From Streptomyces ferrugineus (lineage in GTDB: Bacteria > Actinomycetota > Actinomycetes > Streptomycetales > Streptomycetaceae): a DNA stretch of 64,000 nucleotides. Where the stretch lies: positions 1,302,001 to 1,366,000 of the forward strand of contig NZ_CP063373.1 in NCBI RefSeq assembly GCF_015160855.1. Direction: 5' to 3'. Of the stretch, positions 25,673-35,404 are shown in pieces; the stretch's first letter is position 1; each line of letters opens with the position of its first letter. The translations under genes and the position numbers were made by a program. The notes beneath the pieces are model-generated. The model had not been told where the DNA came from, made no database searches, and was given only the letters and a program-made list of their open reading frames with translations.

Positions 25673-26640
25673 TGCCGGACCGCCACCTCGACCCCAGACT
25701 CCTGCGCTCCTTCCTCGCCGTCGCGGAGGAACTGCACTTCACGCGCGCCGCGGCCCGGCTGTACGTCGCCCAGCAGGCGCTCAGCCGGGACGTACGGCGG
25801 CTGGAGGGGGAGTTGGGCGCCGAACTGTTCATACGGACGACCCGGCAGGTCACCCTCACGCCCGACGGTGAGCGGCTGGTGCCGTACGTCCGCCGGGCCC
25901 TCCAGGCGCAGGACGACCTGCTCGCCGCGTTCGGTCAGGCCCGCGCCCTGCTGGTGGACCTCAACTCCCCGGGTCTGGCGACCCCGCGCCGGGTGCTGCG
26001 GCGGGCCCGTGAACTCGCCCCCGAGCACGAGCTGATGGCCCGCTACGAGAGCGGTCTGACGGGTGCGGCCGCCGACCTGGTCGCGGGACGGCTGGACGCG
26101 TCCTTCGGCCGGTTCGCGGGGCTGGACCCGGCGCTGCGGGCGGGCCTCGACCATCAGCCGGTGCGTTTCGAGCCAATGGCCATCCTGCTGCCCGAGGACC
26201 ATCCGCTGGCCGAAAGGCAGCGGGTGCCGCTGGCCGCGCTGGCCGGCGAGACCGTCTACGCCGGAGCCGGAAACCCCCGTACACCGGAGTGGACCGACCT
26301 CGCGCACCGGTTGTTCGAGGGACGGGGCATCGAGGTCGACGCGCCCGCTCCGCTCGCCGTGGGTGACGAGGAGTTCCAGCGGATCATGGCCAAGACACGC
26401 ACTCCGGTCCTCGTCGTCATCGACTTTCCGGCCATGCCCCGGACCGTGGTGCGCCCCTTGATCGATCCCGTGCCCCTGTCGCCCGTGTCGCTGGTGTGGA
26501 GAAAGGGGCTGGTGCACCCCGCATTCGACGCCCTTCGACGGGCTGCGGCCGAGCTGGCGGCCGAGGAGGGGTGGCTGTGCAGACCCCCGGACGGTTGGAT
26601 TCCGGCCATTGATTCGGCCACCATGAGTCCGCGCAATTGA
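25672..26640 (+). CDS. LysR-family transcriptional regulator
   Basis: A 322-residue LTTR. The winged helix-turn-helix is at about 1-60 (LRSFLAVAEELHFTRAAARL, QQALSRDVRRLEGELGAELF), followed by the linker helix and a substrate-binding domain with AILLPEDHPLAE. It lies 17 bp after the RibD_C gene and 145 bp before matA. It could regulate the RibD_C gene, the divergent MFS gene or the mat operon; the sequence does not tell. From memory the same gene order, LysR before matA, is conserved in other Streptomyces, which makes the mat operon the more interesting candidate. Confidence 0.9.
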   Translation: MPDRHLDPRLLRSFLAVAEELHFTRAAARLYVAQQALSRDVRRLEGELGAELFIRTTRQVTLTPDGERLVPYVRRALQAQDDLLAAFGQARALLVDLNSPGLATPRRVLRRARELAPEHELMARYESGLTGAAADLVAGRLDASFGRFAGLDPALRAGLDHQPVRFEPMAILLPEDHPLAERQRVPLAALAGETVYAGAGNPRTPEWTDLAHRLFEGRGIEVDAPAPLAVGDEEFQRIMAKTRTPVLVVIDFPAMPRTVVRPLIDPVPLSPVSLVWRKGLVHPAFDALRRAAAELAAEEGWLCRPPDGWIPAIDSATMSPRN

Positions 26641-26785
26641 CACGCGGCAACCACAGAACCTCCGCGTGCGCTACATTCTTGGCCTGAGCACGTTGTGGTA
26701 AAGGGGGGCGCTCGGCCGGGTGGGGGCTCGGTACGGCGACGGGTGCTCAGTGTCGTACGCGCACCCAGAACGGTCCCGTGGGGGG

Positions 26786-28003
26786 ATGTGCGTGCGCGTG
26801 AAGAAGTGGCGAGAAGACGCCCAACCGGAGTGGCCCGATGTCGCATCGGGGCCCGAGTCCGGCGGCGGTGCTTGCGTGGGGAACCCGGGGGCTGACACCC
26901 AGGCGTTCCCGGCGACCGGGAGGACCGAGGTGACCGGTATGCCCGGCCCGGGCCGTCGTTCCCGGTCCGAGGCGGAGGAGACGGAGGTCCTCCGCGGTGG
27001 CGGGCGCGGAGGCGGACGCGGTGGCGGGCACGCCTCCTCGGACGCCGACGAGACCGCGGTGCTTCCGGCGGTCGACGGGTCGACGGGGACACGGCGGCCC
27101 GCTCCCGGTACGAGAGCCGACGTCTGGTCGGCGTTCGAGCGTCCGTCGGCCCGCAGAAGCGACGGGCCCTCCCCGGCGCCCGGCGAGACGCGCCGCGCCC
27201 CCGCGGTCCTCGACCCGTGGAGCGAACCGGAGGAGCCCGCGGCCGCGCAGCCCGGCGCGGCAGCCGCGTCCGGCGCGACCCACGACCCGCACGAGGTCAC
27301 CGTGCAGCTCGACGCCGTCGGTCTGCAGCGGGACAACATGCTGCACGCGGCCCAGGACGGTCCGGGCGGCGGCGAGGGCTCCGACGGGCCGGTGTTCGTC
27401 GACGAGTCGGGCCGCCGCAGCCGCCGCTTCCGCCGCTTCGGCATGGCGGTCGGCCTGGCCTGCGCGGTCTACGCCGTCGTCATCGTCGCCACCGTGCTCT
27501 CCGGCAACTCCGACGCGCCCTGGCTGCCCGTCGAGGGCCCGCAGGAGAAGCCGGCCGGCAAGGTCGACACCTCGCCGCTGCCCGCCGAGTCGGCACCGCA
27601 GCCCTCCGCCACCGGCAGCGTCTCCCCGGGGACCTCGCCGACGGCGAGCACGGGCACGATCCCGTCCCCGGACGCGACCGTCTCCGCGCCCGGCGCGTCG
27701 CCCACCGCCGAGAACCCCGGCGCCTCGGCCGACCCGAAGCCGAGCCCCACGAAGCCCACCGTCGACCCGGGCACGGACCCGACCCAGGACCCCGACCCGC
27801 CCACCCAGCCGGCCACCGGCGACCCCGACCCGAGCCCGACGGACGGCGGCGGCACCACCCAGGAGCCGACCGATCCCGCGACGACCGAGGAGCCCGCAGC
27901 CGGGCCGGTCGCGAACGGCCCGAGCGACCCCACCCCCCTCGCACAGGAGGCGGACCCCGCCGCCTCCTCGTCCGCCGCCCCGTCCCCGGAGTACATCCTC
28001 TGA
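26786..28003 (+). CDS. matA: MatA, membrane protein for mycelial aggregation
   Basis: A 405-residue protein with a long, charged, low-complexity cytoplasmic start (residues 1-210, repeated ETEVLRGGG / ETAVLPAVDG and a Gly-Arg run), one membrane helix (about 221-241, GMAVGLACAVYAVVIVATV) and a Pro/Thr/Ser/Asp-rich outer tail (PTVDPGTDPTQDPDPPTQP type). ATG 26786 follows GTGGGGGG; the frame is open from 26720. The stop overlaps the matB start (TGATG). Position before the deacetylase/synthase fusion identifies it as MatA, which with MatB is known in S. lividans and S. coelicolor to be needed for a PNAG-like surface polymer that glues hyphae into pellets. Its molecular job is not established; an anchor or export role is plausible. 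Confidence 0.82.
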   Translation: MCVRVKKWREDAQPEWPDVASGPESGGGACVGNPGADTQAFPATGRTEVTGMPGPGRRSRSEAEETEVLRGGGRGGGRGGGHASSDADETAVLPAVDGSTGTRRPAPGTRADVWSAFERPSARRSDGPSPAPGETRRAPAVLDPWSEPEEPAAAQPGAAAASGATHDPHEVTVQLDAVGLQRDNMLHAAQDGPGGGEGSDGPVFVDESGRRSRRFRRFGMAVGLACAVYAVVIVATVLSGNSDAPWLPVEGPQEKPAGKVDTSPLPAESAPQPSATGSVSPGTSPTASTGTIPSPDATVSAPGASPTAENPGASADPKPSPTKPTVDPGTDPTQDPDPPTQPATGDPDPSPTDGGGTTQEPTDPATTEEPAAGPVANGPSDPTPLAQEADPAASSSAAPSPEYIL

Positions 28004-30201
28004 TGGCATCCCGCACCCGCCGTCACGGGCCCGCGACCGGAGCCCCCGACGGCTCCCGGCGCCGCCGTGTGCCCATGCGCCTGTTGTTGCCCTCGCTCCT
28101 CCTCGTCGCGTTGATGGCGATGCTGATGCTGCGGGGGTACGTCCACAGCGAGATCCTGGCCGACTACCGCGTGCGGCCCGCAGCGGCCAACGACAAGGTG
28201 CCGCAGGAGATCCTCAAGGGCGGCCCGGTCATCGACACCCGCAGCGGCCGCGCCGGCACGCTCCGGGTGCCGGACACCAGTGTCGTCCTCACCTTCGACG
28301 ACGGGCCCGACCCCGAGTGGACGCCGAAGGTGCTCGACGCCCTGAAGCGCAACGACGCGCACGCCGTCTTCTTCATCACCGGCACGATGGCCTCCCGCTA
28401 CCCGGACCTCGTCAAGCGCATGGTGGACGAGGGCCACGAGATCGGTCTGCACACCTTCAACCACCCGGACCTCTCCTACCAGTCCAAGAAGCGCATCGAC
28501 TGGGAGCTCTCCCAGAACCAGCTCGCGCTCGCGGGCTCCGTGGGCATCCGCAGCTCCCTGTTCCGGCCGCCGTACTCGTCCAAGTCCGAGAACATGGACA
28601 ACAACTCCTGGCCGGTGACCGAGTACATCGGCAGACGCGGCTACATCACCATCGTCAACGACACCGACAGCGAGGACTGGCGCAAGCCGGGCGTCGAGCA
28701 GATCATCCGCAACTCCACCCCCAAGCCCGGCAAGGGCGCGATCGTCCTGATGCACGACTCCGGCGGCGACCGGCACCAGACGGTTCAGGCCCTGGACACC
28801 CTGATCCCCCAACTCCAGCGGCAGGGCTACGAGTTCCAGAACCTCACCGAGGCGCTGAACGCCCCGAGCGCGCACACCCCGGTCACCGGCCTCGACCTGT
28901 GGAAGGGCAAGGCCTGGATCTTCCTGGTCGACGCCTCCGACAACATCACCGCGGTGCTGGTCGTCGGCCTCGCGGCCATCGGCTTCCTCGTCTTCGGCCG
29001 CTTCGGACTGATGCTGCTGCTGTCCGGCGTCCACACCCGCCGCACCCGCCGCCGGGGCTTCACCTGGGGCCCGAACGCGCCGGTCACCGAACCGGTGTCG
29101 GTGCTGGTCCCGGCGTACAACGAGGCCAAGTGCATCGAGAACACCGTGCGGTCCCTGATGCGCAGCGAACACCCCGTCGAGGTCATCGTCATCGACGACG
29201 GCTCCAGCGACGGCACGGCCCGTCTCGTGGAGGGCCTGGGGCTGCCGAACGTACGGGTGGTCCGACAGCTCAACGCGGGCAAGCCGGCGGCGTTGAACCG
29301 CGGACTGGCCAACGCCCGGCACGACCTGATCGTGATGATGGACGGCGACACGGTCTTCGAGCCGTCCACGGTCCGCGAACTCGTCCAGCCCTTCGCCGAT
29401 CCGCGCGTCGGCGCGGTCGCGGGCAACGCCAAGGTCGGCAACAAGGACACCCTCATCGGCGCCTGGCAGCACATCGAGTACGTGATGGGCTTCAACCTGG
29501 ACCGCCGTATGTACGACGTCCTCCAGTGCATGCCGACCATCCCGGGCGCGGTCGGCGCGTTCCGCCGCTCGGCGCTGGAACGGGTCGGCGGCATGAGCGA
29601 CGACACGCTCGCCGAGGACACCGACATCACGATGGCGATCCACCGCGACGGCTGGCGCGTGGTGTACGCCGAGAAGGCCCGGGCCTGGACCGAGGCACCC
29701 GAATCCGTCCAGCAGCTCTGGTCGCAGCGCTACCGCTGGTCGTACGGCACCATGCAGGCGATCTGGAAGCACCGTCGCGCCCTGGTGGACCGGGGCCCGT
29801 CGGGCCGCTTCGGCAGGGTCGGCCTGCCTCTGGTGTCCCTCTTCATGGTCCTCGCCCCGCTCCTGGCCCCGCTGATTGACGTCTTCCTCATCTACGGACT
29901 GGTCTTCGGCCCCACGGAGAAGACGATCCTGGCCTGGTTCGGCGTCCTCGCCATCCAGGCGGCCTGCGCGGCCTACGCCTTCATCCTGGACCGCGAGCCA
30001 CTGACCCCGCTGATCTCGCTCCCGCTCCAGCAGATCCTCTACCGCCAGCTCATGTACGTCGTCCTGCTCCAGTCCTGGATCACGGCCCTCACCGGCGGCC
30101 GCCTGCGCTGGCAGAAGCTGCGGCGCAAGGGCGGGGTGTCCGCCCCGCCGACCGTACCGACGCAGCGGCGGCCGGTCATGGACGAGAGGCCGGTCCGATG
30201 A
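28003..30201 (+). CDS. matB: MatB, fused polysaccharide deacetylase and glycan synthase
   Basis: A 732-residue membrane protein. After a signal-like helix (about 25-46) comes an outer NodB-type deacetylase: TFDDGPD (97-103), H150-TFN-H154 and RPPY, the metal and catalytic motifs. Next is a membrane helix (about 318-342), then a cytoplasmic family 2 glycosyltransferase with VPAYNE, D398-DGSSD, MDGDT, E538-D539 and QRYRW (575-579), all needed for processive synthesis, and at least three C-terminal helices. It polymerises GlcNAc-type units, exports the chain and removes acetyl groups, combining PgaC- and PgaB-like activities. Overlap with matA by 1 nt and with the acyltransferase by 4 nt shows one operon. 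Confidence 0.93.
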   Translation: MASRTRRHGPATGAPDGSRRRRVPMRLLLPSLLLVALMAMLMLRGYVHSEILADYRVRPAAANDKVPQEILKGGPVIDTRSGRAGTLRVPDTSVVLTFDDGPDPEWTPKVLDALKRNDAHAVFFITGTMASRYPDLVKRMVDEGHEIGLHTFNHPDLSYQSKKRIDWELSQNQLALAGSVGIRSSLFRPPYSSKSENMDNNSWPVTEYIGRRGYITIVNDTDSEDWRKPGVEQIIRNSTPKPGKGAIVLMHDSGGDRHQTVQALDTLIPQLQRQGYEFQNLTEALNAPSAHTPVTGLDLWKGKAWIFLVDASDNITAVLVVGLAAIGFLVFGRFGLMLLLSGVHTRRTRRRGFTWGPNAPVTEPVSVLVPAYNEAKCIENTVRSLMRSEHPVEVIVIDDGSSDGTARLVEGLGLPNVRVVRQLNAGKPAALNRGLANARHDLIVMMDGDTVFEPSTVRELVQPFADPRVGAVAGNAKVGNKDTLIGAWQHIEYVMGFNLDRRMYDVLQCMPTIPGAVGAFRRSALERVGGMSDDTLAEDTDITMAIHRDGWRVVYAEKARAWTEAPESVQQLWSQRYRWSYGTMQAIWKHRRALVDRGPSGRFGRVGLPLVSLFMVLAPLLAPLIDVFLIYGLVFGPTEKTILAWFGVLAIQAACAAYAFILDREPLTPLISLPLQQILYRQLMYVVLLQSWITALTGGRLRWQKLRRKGGVSAPPTVPTQRRPVMDERPVR

Positions 30202-31394
30202 ACCCTCCCGCCACGGCATCCACCTTGCCGTCCGACCCGGCCAGTCAGGAGCAGCCCGCCCGACCGGCACCGGCCCGCGACCGCTACTTCGACCTCCTGC
30301 GCGCCCTCGCCCTCTTCCGCGTGGTCCTCTACCACCTGACGGGCTGGGCCTGGCTGCCCCTGCTCTTCCCCTCCATGGGCGTGATGTTCGCCCTTGCCGG
30401 CAACCTCATGGCCCGCTCCCTGAAACGCCCGGCGGTGCAGGTCATCAGGGGCCGCGTCCGCCGCCTCCTGCCCCCGCTGTGGCTCCTGGGAGTGGTCGGG
30501 GTCACCGGCATGGTGATCCAGGGCTGGGGCCCGGACGCGGAGGGCCATCCCGGCTGGTGGTGGATCCACCTGGCCTACTGGATCGTCCCGTTGAGCGATC
30601 CGCCGTACGCCGAGGGACTCCCCGGCATCCACGGCTTCGTCGGCGAGAACTGGGCCGCGGACCTGGCCGGACCGCTCTGGTACATCCGCGCCTACCTCTG
30701 GTACGTCCTTCTCTCGCCCTTCCTGCTGAAGGCCCTGCGCGCGATGCCGCTGGCGACGATCCTCGCGCCGCTCGCCCTGTCGCTGGCCTTCGAGCAGGGC
30801 TGGATCATCCTCCCGGGCGAGCGGTTCCCGTCGGCGCTGACGGACTTCAGCACCTTCGGCGCCTGCTGGATCCTCGGCATGGCCCACCAGGAGGGCGTCC
30901 TGCGGCGACTCCCGCGGTACGTCGTGCCCTCGGTGGCCCCGATCTTCGCCCTGGTCGGTCTCTGGTACGCCCTGAACCACGACTTCTCCACGGACCACGA
31001 CCTGGACACCATGCCCCTGGCCCAGGCCCTCTGGTCCTTCGGCACGGTCCTGTTGCTGCTGCACGTCAGCCCGTCGTGGTCGCAGTGGCCCCGTCGGCTG
31101 CGCCGCTGGGACAAGGTGATCACGCTGCTCAACTCCCGTGCGGTGACGATCTATCTCTGGCACAACATCTGCATCCTCATCGCTGCCACGATGTGGGACC
31201 GGCTCTGGGGCATCGACGTGATGTGGATGCACTTCTCCTGGCTGCTGGAGAGCCCATGGCCGGTGCTGGCCTTCACCTGGGTCCTCATCTGCAGCTGCGT
31301 CGTCTGGTTCGGCTGGGCGGAGGACCTGGCGGCGAGGAGAAAGCCGCAGCTGTGGCCGGACGGCGGACGAAAGCGGCGCACCCACGCCCGCTAG
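30198..31394 (+). CDS. Acyltransferase 3 family membrane protein of the mat operon
   Basis: A 398-residue integral membrane O-acyltransferase with about ten helices. The N-terminal RYFDLLRALALFRVVLYHLTG holds the family Arg and catalytic-type His, and RGRVRRLLPPLW is the conserved basic loop. ATG 30198 overlaps the matB stop (ATGA), so it is translated with matB. By analogy to IcaC in staphylococcal PNAG synthesis, it may add O-acyl groups such as succinate or acetate to the MatB polymer; this is inference from context. A strong shared terminator follows at 31396-31432. Confidence 0.88.
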   Translation: MNPPATASTLPSDPASQEQPARPAPARDRYFDLLRALALFRVVLYHLTGWAWLPLLFPSMGVMFALAGNLMARSLKRPAVQVIRGRVRRLLPPLWLLGVVGVTGMVIQGWGPDAEGHPGWWWIHLAYWIVPLSDPPYAEGLPGIHGFVGENWAADLAGPLWYIRAYLWYVLLSPFLLKALRAMPLATILAPLALSLAFEQGWIILPGERFPSALTDFSTFGACWILGMAHQEGVLRRLPRYVVPSVAPIFALVGLWYALNHDFSTDHDLDTMPLAQALWSFGTVLLLLHVSPSWSQWPRRLRRWDKVITLLNSRAVTIYLWHNICILIAATMWDRLWGIDVMWMHFSWLLESPWPVLAFTWVLICSCVVWFGWAEDLAARRKPQLWPDGGRKRRTHAR

Positions 31395-31395
31395 C

Positions 31396-31432
31396 GCGAA
31401 GGCCGCCGGCGCCGTGCACCGGCGGCCTTCGC
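31396..31432. terminator. Bidirectional terminator between mat operon and DNRLRE gene
   Basis: A perfect 14-bp stem, GCGAAGGCCGCCGG (31396-31409) with its complement at 31419-31432, and a 9-nt loop. It separates two convergent units whose stop codons lie only 47 bp apart. Confidence 0.88.
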
Positions 31433-31441
31433 CCATCCGCG

Positions 31442-34400
31442 TCATCCGATCGCGATGCGTGTCCTCCAGTAACTCGCCGGACCGACGATCTCCTTGCCGG
31501 ACCCCGGCACGACGCCGGTCCTGCCGCCCGCGTAGAGCCGCACGGATCCGTCGGACCGCACGCCCCAGATGTCGGGCACGGCGTCCGCGTCCCCATCGAC
31601 GCTGGGGGTGCCCATCAGCAGCGGGAAGTTGCTGACGGCCCAGCCCGAGGCACCGTATTCGCTGTCCGCGCCCCCGGCCGAACTTCCGGCATTGCCCAGG
31701 GAGGCGAGGCTCACACCCCCTCCGGACGCGGCGATGCCCTTGCGGAGCAGCAGCCTGCCCGAGACGTCGGACCGGTAGACGAGGTCGGTGACGCCGTCGC
31801 CGCTGACGTCCAGCGCGGTGACGATGTCCCGGCTGGTCCAGCCCGAGGTCCACAGCCGGGTCGCCTGGTCGATGGTGGCTCCGTGGTAACCGGTGAACAC
31901 CCACAACTCGTCGCCGATGGTGGCGAAGAAGTCGGCCCGCCCGTCCCCGGTGGCGTCGCCCGCCGACACGAACTGGGTCAGGTCGGCGGGGTCGGGGGCG
32001 CCGTCGGGGAGAAGGATCTCGCGGCGCTTGTCGATGTTGACGGCGCCGTAGCCGTCGCCGGGGTACACCCACAACTTGCTCCCGAGGCGGACGACCAGGT
32101 CCTGAAGGCCGTCGCCGCCGTAGATGTCGCCGTTGTGCGTGATCAGGGCGCCCTTGAAGTGGCCACTGGGCGCGGCCACGTAGGCGGGCAGATCGTCGCC
32201 GTTGGGGTCCTTCGCGGGGTTGCCCCGGTAGGCGCCGGGCATCGAGTAGTCCAGGTCGCCGCTGCCCTTGGAGAGGTCGGTGGTGGCCTGCGAGGGATAC
32301 ATGGCCAGGTTGCCGGCCCCGGTGACCACCATCATGTCGGGAAGCTTGTCGCCGGTGAAGTCGCCGGGCGCGTCGGCCTGGTCCCGGGGCGTGACATAGA
32401 AGAAGTACTTCGTGGCCTGCGAGGGGTTGCCCGCACTGTCCACGGCTCTGACGTAGAGCACGTTGGGCCCGGCCGTCGGCGGTCTGGCGTTGGAGACGGT
32501 GGCACTGACGCTGGTGGCCGTGCCGGCGGTGCGGGTGACGCTGCCGGTGTAGCTGGGCGAGTTGAATCCGTACTCGTAGCGCACGACGTCGCTGTTGAGC
32601 GCGCGGAACGTGAACGCCCCGGGTGTGCCGAACTTCTTGGTGGACCAGTTGGCGTCCTCGGCGTCGTTGCCGAAGCCGTTCTCACTGCCGTCGGCGTTGG
32701 GGAAGTCGGTGGAGCTGACCTTGGGCGGCCTGGGCGCGGTGGTGTCCAGGACGAAGCGGCACGGCGTCCTGGCCGGTGCGTAGCTCGAACTGGAACCGGT
32801 GTCGTCGACGGCGCGCACCCGCCAGGAGTAGAGGGTGCCGTTGGTCAGCTTGCTGGTGGAGAAGCCCGCTGTCGTGCGCAGCGCGGTGTTCTTGTCACCG
32901 CCGACGGAGACCTTGCCGGTGGAGCCCAGCAGATCGCCCGTCGTCGCCCACTTGCCGTGCGGCCACAGGTCGAAGTCGAGGTAGTCGAGATTGCTGTCCC
33001 GGTCGGACCCCCGCGCGGTGAACGTCAGGTTCCCCGAGCCCATGCGGACGTACGGCTCGGTGGTGGTGCACTTGGCGTCCGGGCCGAGGTCGAGCGACTT
33101 GGAGTCGATGGTCGGCTTGCGGTTGTAAACCAGCTCCAGCACCGGTGCGTGGTCGCCGTTCGCCTGGAACTTCTTCCACGCGTACTGCGAGTGCTCGTCC
33201 CGTGCCCGCAGGCCGAACGTGATCGTGCCCTTGCCCTCGTCGGCCCGCTTCTGCGCGGCCCTGCGTACGTCGAACGTCTCGTAGGCGTCCCTGCAGCCGG
33301 ACTTGTAGCCGTGGGCGAAGCTCTTGGTCGCGAACTTGTTGCCGTCGTGCAGTTTGGGCGCGTTCCTCCAGTTGGTCTTGCCGTTGACCGGGCCGGTCAG
33401 GTGCACGCTCATGGCACGTGCGCTGCACGACCAGGAGTACGTCTCCAGCATGCGCAGCTTCGCACTTGTGATCTTCGCGCCCTTGAGGTCCTTGTCGAAG
33501 GCGATGTTGAAGTACGAGCGCGAGGTACCCCAGGTGTCCGACTCGAAGCCCACCCGGGCCTCGTGCGTACCGCCCTTGTTGAAGCCCTTGCCGTTGTAGA
33601 AGGTGGCGTTGGGGTGACGGCTGTAGGCGGTGGTCCAGTTCTGCGTGTGTTTCTTCACCGACGGGTCGATGAAGACCGGATACGTGGTGGCCGGGTCGTC
33701 GAGGAAGCCCGGGTCGGGGGTGAGTGTCCAGCTCGCCGCCGCCAGGCTGGGCTCGACCAGCTCGCCGCGCGAGTCGGGCGAGGGCCCGTCGAGTCCGGGA
33801 AGGCTCAGCGTGGCCGCCGAGCCGGTCTGCGAGGGTGCGGGTGTCGGCTCGGCCGGGGCGGACGGCAGCGGGGACTCGGACACCGAGGGCTCGGGACCGT
33901 CGGTGGCCGCCGGAAGGGTCTCGGGGGCGGTGTCCGCCTGCTCGTCGGTCTCGATGAACTCCTCGGTGGGGCTCGGGCTCTCGCTCGGTCCGTCGGTGAC
34001 CGACTCGGCCGGCTCCGGGCTCTCCGACGTGGTCGGCTGGGCGCTGGCGCCGACCGATCCGTCGGTGACGGCCGGCTGGCCGCTGCTGTCCCACATCAGC
34101 GGGGTCGGCGACATCGCGACCTCGTTGGCGAAGACGTCCTCGGCGGTGAGGACGCCCGTGACCGGATCCAGCCGGAAGTTCAGCGTCGCGGAGGTGATGC
34201 CGTACGAGATCTCCCGCGCCCGCGGATCGGCCGCGGCCTGCCGGTTCTTCAGGACCAGGAGCTGGGCGAACCCGTCGTCGTCGGCCGTCAGCACCAGGTC
34301 GGCGCCCGGGAAGATCTCGGGGTACAGGGCGCGCGAGCCGTCGATGATCGGGGCGGGGACCGTGCCCGGCCAGGTCAGCTGGATGTCATGGCCGTCGACG

Positions 34401-34924
34401 GTCAGGGTGCCCAGAGGGCTTGCGGTCTCCTCGGCGGCGCTCTTCAGCCCCTTCACCAGCGAGACCCGGCGCACGGTGGAGCGCGAGGCCCGCTGTTCTC
34501 CGTCGCGCGATCCGGAGCCGGCCGAGAACACGATCCGCGTGTTCGTGGCCCGGGGCTCCCAACCGGCCTTCGTGCGGTGGAGGTCGAAGTCGATGTCCCT
34601 CCACTCGCCGCCCACCTTGGCTCGAACCGGCGACGAGTACAGCTTCTTGGCCAGCAGACCGTCGGGCCGTGCCCACGTGCTGGAGCGCTCGGTGCGCAGC
34701 GCCGTGACCTCGACGGACTTGCCGGTCTTCGCCGCCCGCGCGATCGCGGCGGCCTCGGCGACGGGCTTCGTCCTCGCTTCTCGGCCTGACCCGTCGCGTG
34801 AACCCGTTTCGTCCAGACCGAGGCCGATGAAGGCGATGCCGGTGGCGGCGAGCGCCGCGGTCAGTACGGCGGCGGTGGTCCTACGTCCGGGCACACGGCG
34901 CCAGTTGCGCGTCTTGCGCGTCAT
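31442..34924 (-). CDS. Very large secreted DNRLRE / FG-GAP repeat protein
   Basis: A 1,160-residue exported protein. ATG 34924 is chosen because GGGGAAGGGGAG lies upstream and a signal peptide follows (TTAAVLTAALAATGIAFIGL, about 14-33); the frame is open to 35296. The order is an N-terminal domain (about 60-290), a Pro/Ser/Glu-rich linker (about 290-400), a DNRLRE beta domain (about 420-560, YPVFIDPSVKK ... ITSAKLRMLET), one or two fibronectin-like domains, and at least five FG-GAP repeats at the end (for example DFTGDKLPDMMVV, DATGDGRADFFA, DVSGDGVTDLVY) with calcium-type D-x-D-x-D loops. Such proteins often stand beside RHS toxins in Streptomyces, as here with the divergent RHS gene. It may be a partner or carrier for the toxin, which is unproven. 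Confidence 0.85.
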   Translation of the reverse strand: MTRKTRNWRRVPGRRTTAAVLTAALAATGIAFIGLGLDETGSRDGSGREARTKPVAEAAAIARAAKTGKSVEVTALRTERSSTWARPDGLLAKKLYSSPVRAKVGGEWRDIDFDLHRTKAGWEPRATNTRIVFSAGSGSRDGEQRASRSTVRRVSLVKGLKSAAEETASPLGTLTVDGHDIQLTWPGTVPAPIIDGSRALYPEIFPGADLVLTADDDGFAQLLVLKNRQAAADPRAREISYGITSATLNFRLDPVTGVLTAEDVFANEVAMSPTPLMWDSSGQPAVTDGSVGASAQPTTSESPEPAESVTDGPSESPSPTEEFIETDEQADTAPETLPAATDGPEPSVSESPLPSAPAEPTPAPSQTGSAATLSLPGLDGPSPDSRGELVEPSLAAASWTLTPDPGFLDDPATTYPVFIDPSVKKHTQNWTTAYSRHPNATFYNGKGFNKGGTHEARVGFESDTWGTSRSYFNIAFDKDLKGAKITSAKLRMLETYSWSCSARAMSVHLTGPVNGKTNWRNAPKLHDGNKFATKSFAHGYKSGCRDAYETFDVRRAAQKRADEGKGTITFGLRARDEHSQYAWKKFQANGDHAPVLELVYNRKPTIDSKSLDLGPDAKCTTTEPYVRMGSGNLTFTARGSDRDSNLDYLDFDLWPHGKWATTGDLLGSTGKVSVGGDKNTALRTTAGFSTSKLTNGTLYSWRVRAVDDTGSSSSYAPARTPCRFVLDTTAPRPPKVSSTDFPNADGSENGFGNDAEDANWSTKKFGTPGAFTFRALNSDVVRYEYGFNSPSYTGSVTRTAGTATSVSATVSNARPPTAGPNVLYVRAVDSAGNPSQATKYFFYVTPRDQADAPGDFTGDKLPDMMVVTGAGNLAMYPSQATTDLSKGSGDLDYSMPGAYRGNPAKDPNGDDLPAYVAAPSGHFKGALITHNGDIYGGDGLQDLVVRLGSKLWVYPGDGYGAVNIDKRREILLPDGAPDPADLTQFVSAGDATGDGRADFFATIGDELWVFTGYHGATIDQATRLWTSGWTSRDIVTALDVSGDGVTDLVYRSDVSGRLLLRKGIAASGGGVSLASLGNAGSSAGGADSEYGASGWAVSNFPLLMGTPSVDGDADAVPDIWGVRSDGSVRLYAGGRTGVVPGSGKEIVGPASYWRTRIAIG

Positions 34925-35404
34925 CGGGCGAGCTCCCCTTCCCCCCTTGGAACCGGCGCGCGACAGGGCGCGGCCGGGCGAGCAGATGATGACCCATGAG
35001 CGGCCTGCCGTCACCCTTCGCATGCGGGGGACGGAACTGAGTCGATCAACCGTGAGGGCCGTAAGGATGGTTGGACGTGCAGATCCGCAACTCGGCGGCG
35101 CGGCCATGTGCTTGGGGTCAAAACATGGCGAACCATCCCCCAAGTTCCCTGAATCCAGTGCCGTTTGCCGGCAGAAGCGATCAATTGGGCGAATGATCGC
35201 GAAGCGGTTGGGACGTCCGTTGGCTCGGGAAGAGTCCCGATCGATCCTCACGTACCGCAATGAGGCGTTACGCACCGTGATGGTCATCACATCCACACGG
35301 CTGATCTAGCGGAACTCCACAAGGCCGTCACAAAATCTGCGCGATACGCCATCACGCGTGGTCCGATCCTGGTCCCGCCTCAAGTGGTCCGGGGGGACCT
35401 CGTC
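34925..35404. other. 480-bp divergent region between the DNRLRE and RHS genes
   Basis: No gene is supported. It contains an inverted repeat GTGATG-GT-CATCAC (35277-35290) that could be an operator. Its base composition is less G+C-rich than the neighbouring genes around 35100-35300. Promoters for both large genes should be here, but none can be assigned with confidence. Confidence 0.5.

Noticed and set aside
27469..30270. 933-codon minus-strand frame opposite matB
   Set aside because: Shadow of the matB reading frame; MatB has all deacetylase and synthase motifs on the plus strand.
30479..34789. 1,436-codon open frame on the plus strand over the acyltransferase and DNRLRE genes
   Set aside because: It crosses a strong terminator and two real genes in other frames; the translation is low complexity with no start signal.
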